Shown: positions 14,704-16,951 of the stretch, piece by piece
How positions within the stretch are numbered: position 1 is the first letter of the stretch
How the letters are laid out: each line of letters starts with the position of its first letter
Source of the DNA: an uncultured cyanobacterium
GTDB taxonomy: Bacteria > Cyanobacteriota > Cyanobacteriia > Cyanobacteriales > Geitlerinemataceae
Length of the DNA stretch: 16,951 nt
Assembly (NCBI GenBank): GCA_937121005.1
Contig: CAKZKB010000093.1
Span: 1-16,951, forward strand
Direction: 5' to 3'
Translations under genes and position numbers: made by a program
The notes under the pieces: generated by a model
What the model was told of the DNA's origin: nothing
What the model saw: only the letters and a program-made list of their open reading frames with translations
The model's database searches: none

Positions 14704-15614
14704 ACGAGGAATGCTATCGATCGGTTCAATCCTGTTATTCTACTTGGAGTGAAACCTATTACGACAATTACTATGGAAAAAAGGCTGCTTATCCTCCCGT
14801 TCACAGAGAATTATTAAAGAGCCTTCTTCTAGAAGCGGGAATTGAAACCCTTCTCGATGCTGGATGCGGGCCTGCTTCCTTTCTAAGGGAACTGATTGGA
14901 TCTTCTATCGAACTCTATGGTTTCGATATCACCCCCGAAATGGTTGTTGAGGCTAATAAAGTTTTAGGAGAAAACGGACTTCCCAGCGATCGCGTTTGGC
15001 AAGGAAGCGTTGTGGATGCGTCCTCTTTTCAAATGCGTAGAGGAAAAGATTCGCAGAAATTTGACGCGGCCATTTGTATTGGGGTATTTCCTCACATTCA
15101 AAAAACAGACGATCTCGTTGCCATTCAAAATCTACGCAACAGCGTTCGAGATGGTGGATTGGTCGCGATCGAGGCTCGTAACGAACTTTTTTCTTTGTTT
15201 ACGCTAAATCGCTATTCCTATCAATTTCTCGTGCAAAACTTGATCGATCCAGATAGTCTCAGTCATGGCGATGATGAGAAATCACAAGAGCTTCGAGACA
15301 GTATTGACAGCCTAAAGCAATTTTTCTGTATGGATCTTCCACCCATACGCCAAGGAAAAAAAGATGAGCCGGGATACGATGAAGTATTGTCTCGATTGCA
15401 CAACCCGATAACCTTCAAAGAACAGTTTGCTAAGGCAGGATTTGAAGATGTACAACTGCTATTCTATCACTATCATTGTTTGCCACCCATGTTAGAATCG
15501 CAAATGCCAGAGTTTTTCCGCGAGCAAAGTTTAGCGATGGAAAATCCAACGGATTGGCGAGGATATTTTATGGCTTCGGCATTTATTATTGTCGGACGCA
15601 AAACTACAGCATAA
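14700..15614 (+). CDS. Class I SAM-dependent methyltransferase
   Basis: 304 residues. The SAM-binding motif LLDAGCGPASFL is at 51-62 (Asp53), followed by LYGFDITPEMVVEA as motif II and FDAAICIGVFPHI as motif IV. The Tyr-rich N-terminus (YDNYYGKKAAYPPVHREL) resembles lid regions of small-molecule methyltransferases. A roughly 100-residue insertion or lid after the core (about 165-260) makes it longer than simple type-11 enzymes. No zinc motif is present, so it is not a close copy of the previous gene. It probably modifies the same glycan at another position. The start overlaps the upstream stop (ATGA); an 11-base gap follows. Confidence 0.8.
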   Translation: MNEECYRSVQSCYSTWSETYYDNYYGKKAAYPPVHRELLKSLLLEAGIETLLDAGCGPASFLRELIGSSIELYGFDITPEMVVEANKVLGENGLPSDRVWQGSVVDASSFQMRRGKDSQKFDAAICIGVFPHIQKTDDLVAIQNLRNSVRDGGLVAIEARNELFSLFTLNRYSYQFLVQNLIDPDSLSHGDDEKSQELRDSIDSLKQFFCMDLPPIRQGKKDEPGYDEVLSRLHNPITFKEQFAKAGFEDVQLLFYHYHCLPPMLESQMPEFFREQSLAMENPTDWRGYFMASAFIIVGRKTTA

Positions 15615-15625
15615 CTTGAAGAAAG

Positions 15626-16312
15626 ATGATTAACGGGAACGGCTGGTTAAAATACTGCATTTGGGAACATAGTACCTCAGTTAAGGAACTCTACGCCCGT
15701 CGCTGTCGTCAGGAAGCCGAGGAGATGACTTGTCACGCACAAGCAGCCGAACTGCTCGGGCCGCAAGTGACACCGGGCGATACACTCTTAGATGTGGGAT
15801 GCGGGAGCGGGTATTTTTTCCACTCTTTGCGATCGCGCCAAATTCCTGTAGAATACTATGGTATCGATGCTGCACCGTCTTCGATCGACATCGGTCGCCA
15901 GTATATGCCTGACTTCGGACTACCGGCCGAACGATTGCAAGCGATGCGAATTGAGGATCTTGATGGGGAAGTTGATTTCGTGACCTGTATCAACGTCCTC
16001 TCGAATATCGACAACTATCACCGTCCTTTAGAACGACTGCTCCAATGTGCTAAAAAAATGGTAATTTTACGAGAATCTTGCCGCGAGAAAGCCGAATATC
16101 GCTACGTTCGCGATAAATACCTAGACGAGGGGCAGGATTTGAAAGTGTATGTCAATGCTTATCCACAAGGAGAACTCGTAAATTTTATCGAGTCTTACGG
16201 ATTTCAGGTTCGCGTTGAAACCGATCGGCGCACGGGAGGACAACCAGAATTGATTATTGACTATCCCCACTATTGGAAATTTTTTATTGCTAAAAAGCAA
16301 GCAACAAATTGA
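15626..16312 (+). CDS. Class I SAM-dependent methyltransferase
   Basis: 228 residues. TLLDVGCGSGYFF at 53-65 (Asp56, GxGxG) is the SAM motif I, YYGIDAAPSSIDIG is motif II, and VDFVTCINVLSNIDNYHRPL is the motif IV to post-IV region. The N-terminal helix with ELYARRCRQEAEEM precedes the core. A GAAAG ribosome site lies directly in front of the ATG. It differs clearly from the two preceding methyltransferases in length, N-terminus and motif context. Substrate unknown; a sugar or glycan hydroxyl is the best guess from the operon. Confidence 0.8.
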   Translation: MINGNGWLKYCIWEHSTSVKELYARRCRQEAEEMTCHAQAAELLGPQVTPGDTLLDVGCGSGYFFHSLRSRQIPVEYYGIDAAPSSIDIGRQYMPDFGLPAERLQAMRIEDLDGEVDFVTCINVLSNIDNYHRPLERLLQCAKKMVILRESCREKAEYRYVRDKYLDEGQDLKVYVNAYPQGELVNFIESYGFQVRVETDRRTGGQPELIIDYPHYWKFFIAKKQATN

Positions 16313-16344
16313 AGCCAGTTTTTGATAGATCCTAGAGAGTTCAA

Positions 16345-16951
16345 ATGTCGCGAATTGCAGGTTTAGTTAGTCACAAAGTCGATCGCGATCGCGCCGTAGC
16401 TACCATGCTCGACAGCGTGCGATCGACCTATGCTCGTACATCTGCTAACGTGCAGTGGCACGATCGGTGTCAAAATGGCGATCGTGCCACCTTGGGATGG
16501 TTGGGTTGGGAACGCCCCAATTTAGCAAAATCTAACGGTGTTCTTGTTGCCATGGACGGCTGCATCTACAACCGCGACAAAACCGACACCAGCGATGCCG
16601 AATACGTTGCCCAACTGTATCGAAAACATGGCTTTGCCGAAACCTTAAATCGGCTCAACGGCGACTTTGCCATTGCCTTATACGATGAGGGAGAGCGGAC
16701 GTTATGGCTAGGGCGCGATCGCCTGGGCATCAAACCCCTGTACTACACCTCAACGCCCGACTCGTTTGCCTTTGCTTCGCGACCCCTTTCCTTACTCAGT
16801 TTACCTAGGGTTTCCCCGACTCCTAACCGTCAATTCGTCGCCCTGTTCGCCGCCTCCCACTATCGCTATTTCGACAACGATCCCCACGCCTCACCCTACG
16901 CCGATATCGCCCAATTGCCCGCCGCCCATTTTCTGCGCTACAAAGACGATA
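16345..16951 (+). CDS. AsnB-like protein with degenerate glutaminase domain (cut at window end)
   Basis: Only the first 202 codons are present; the synthetase domain lies beyond the window. The start is ATG 16345, with GAGAG five bases upstream. The fold is clearly the AsnB N-terminal Ntn domain: RLNGDFAIALYD (103-114) and GRDRLGIKPLYY (123-134) are conserved. The catalytic features are altered. It begins MSRIAGLVS instead of MCGIAG, so the nucleophile Cys2 is Ser. The FNGE-IYN segment is MDGCIYN (70-76), and no RGPD loop is found. SDAE (83-86) stands for SDTE. Glutamine hydrolysis is therefore doubtful. Relatives that lost Cys2 include beta-lactam and lasso-peptide synthetases, which use the ATP domain with an intramolecular amine. 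It differs from the intact AsnB at 10552. Confidence 0.82.
   Translation, partial: MSRIAGLVSHKVDRDRAVATMLDSVRSTYARTSANVQWHDRCQNGDRATLGWLGWERPNLAKSNGVLVAMDGCIYNRDKTDTSDAEYVAQLYRKHGFAETLNRLNGDFAIALYDEGERTLWLGRDRLGIKPLYYTSTPDSFAFASRPLSLLSLPRVSPTPNRQFVALFAASHYRYFDNDPHASPYADIAQLPAAHFLRYKDD

Overview
The window looks like cyanobacterial chromosome. The octamer GCGATCGC (HIP1) and its CGATCG core recur throughout, inside and between genes. There are also several Uma2-type (DUF820) genes, a family strongly expanded in cyanobacteria. No rRNA, tRNA, CRISPR array, transposase or intrinsic terminator was seen. The species cannot be told from the sequence.

Left part (1 to about 3.5 kb): an AT-richer accessory patch. 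It holds an orphan ParB-like gene without a ParA partner (239-1078), two apparently complete Uma2-family genes (1123-1686 on the minus strand; 1924-2529 on the plus strand), and the first ~75 codons of a third Uma2 gene that then breaks off (2545-2787). A small protein with a PD-(D/E)XK-type motif follows (2808-3428), then a short C-terminal-looking remnant (3421-3510). Two nearly identical 20-bp palindromes (137-156 and 1841-1860) lie upstream of the ParB-like gene and of the plus-strand Uma2 gene.

Right part (3586 to the window end): one long plus-strand gene string, almost certainly an operon. Gaps are short and many neighbours overlap by 1 or 4 bases. In order: WbpA-type UDP-sugar 6-dehydrogenase, SpsF-type cytidylyltransferase, Gfo/Idh/MocA oxidoreductase, DegT/PseC-type aminotransferase, extended-SDR epimerase/dehydratase, WecD-like GNAT acetyltransferase, NeuB-family nonulosonate synthase with SAF domain, AsnB-type amidotransferase, PseA/WbpG-type N-acetyl sugar amidotransferase, a 124-residue protein of unknown function, three different SAM methyltransferases, and a second AsnB-like protein cut by the window edge. 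The last one has lost the catalytic N-terminal cysteine.

Together the right part reads as biosynthesis of one or more highly modified surface sugars. DegT, GNAT, NeuB and SpsF parallel the Bacillus spsC-D-E-F set and the pseudaminic/legionaminic pathways (amination, N-acetylation, condensation with PEP, CMP activation). The dehydrogenase, Gfo/Idh oxidoreductase, aminotransferase and PseA/WbpG homologue equally resemble the UDP-ManNAc3NAcA/acetamidino-uronic acid route of Pseudomonas wbp clusters. The amidotransferases and methyltransferases suggest amide or acetamidino groups and methyl caps. No glycosyltransferase, flippase, polymerase, 4,6-dehydratase of clear PseB type, or NeuC/PseG-type enzyme is visible, so the locus must continue outside the window or borrow these steps.
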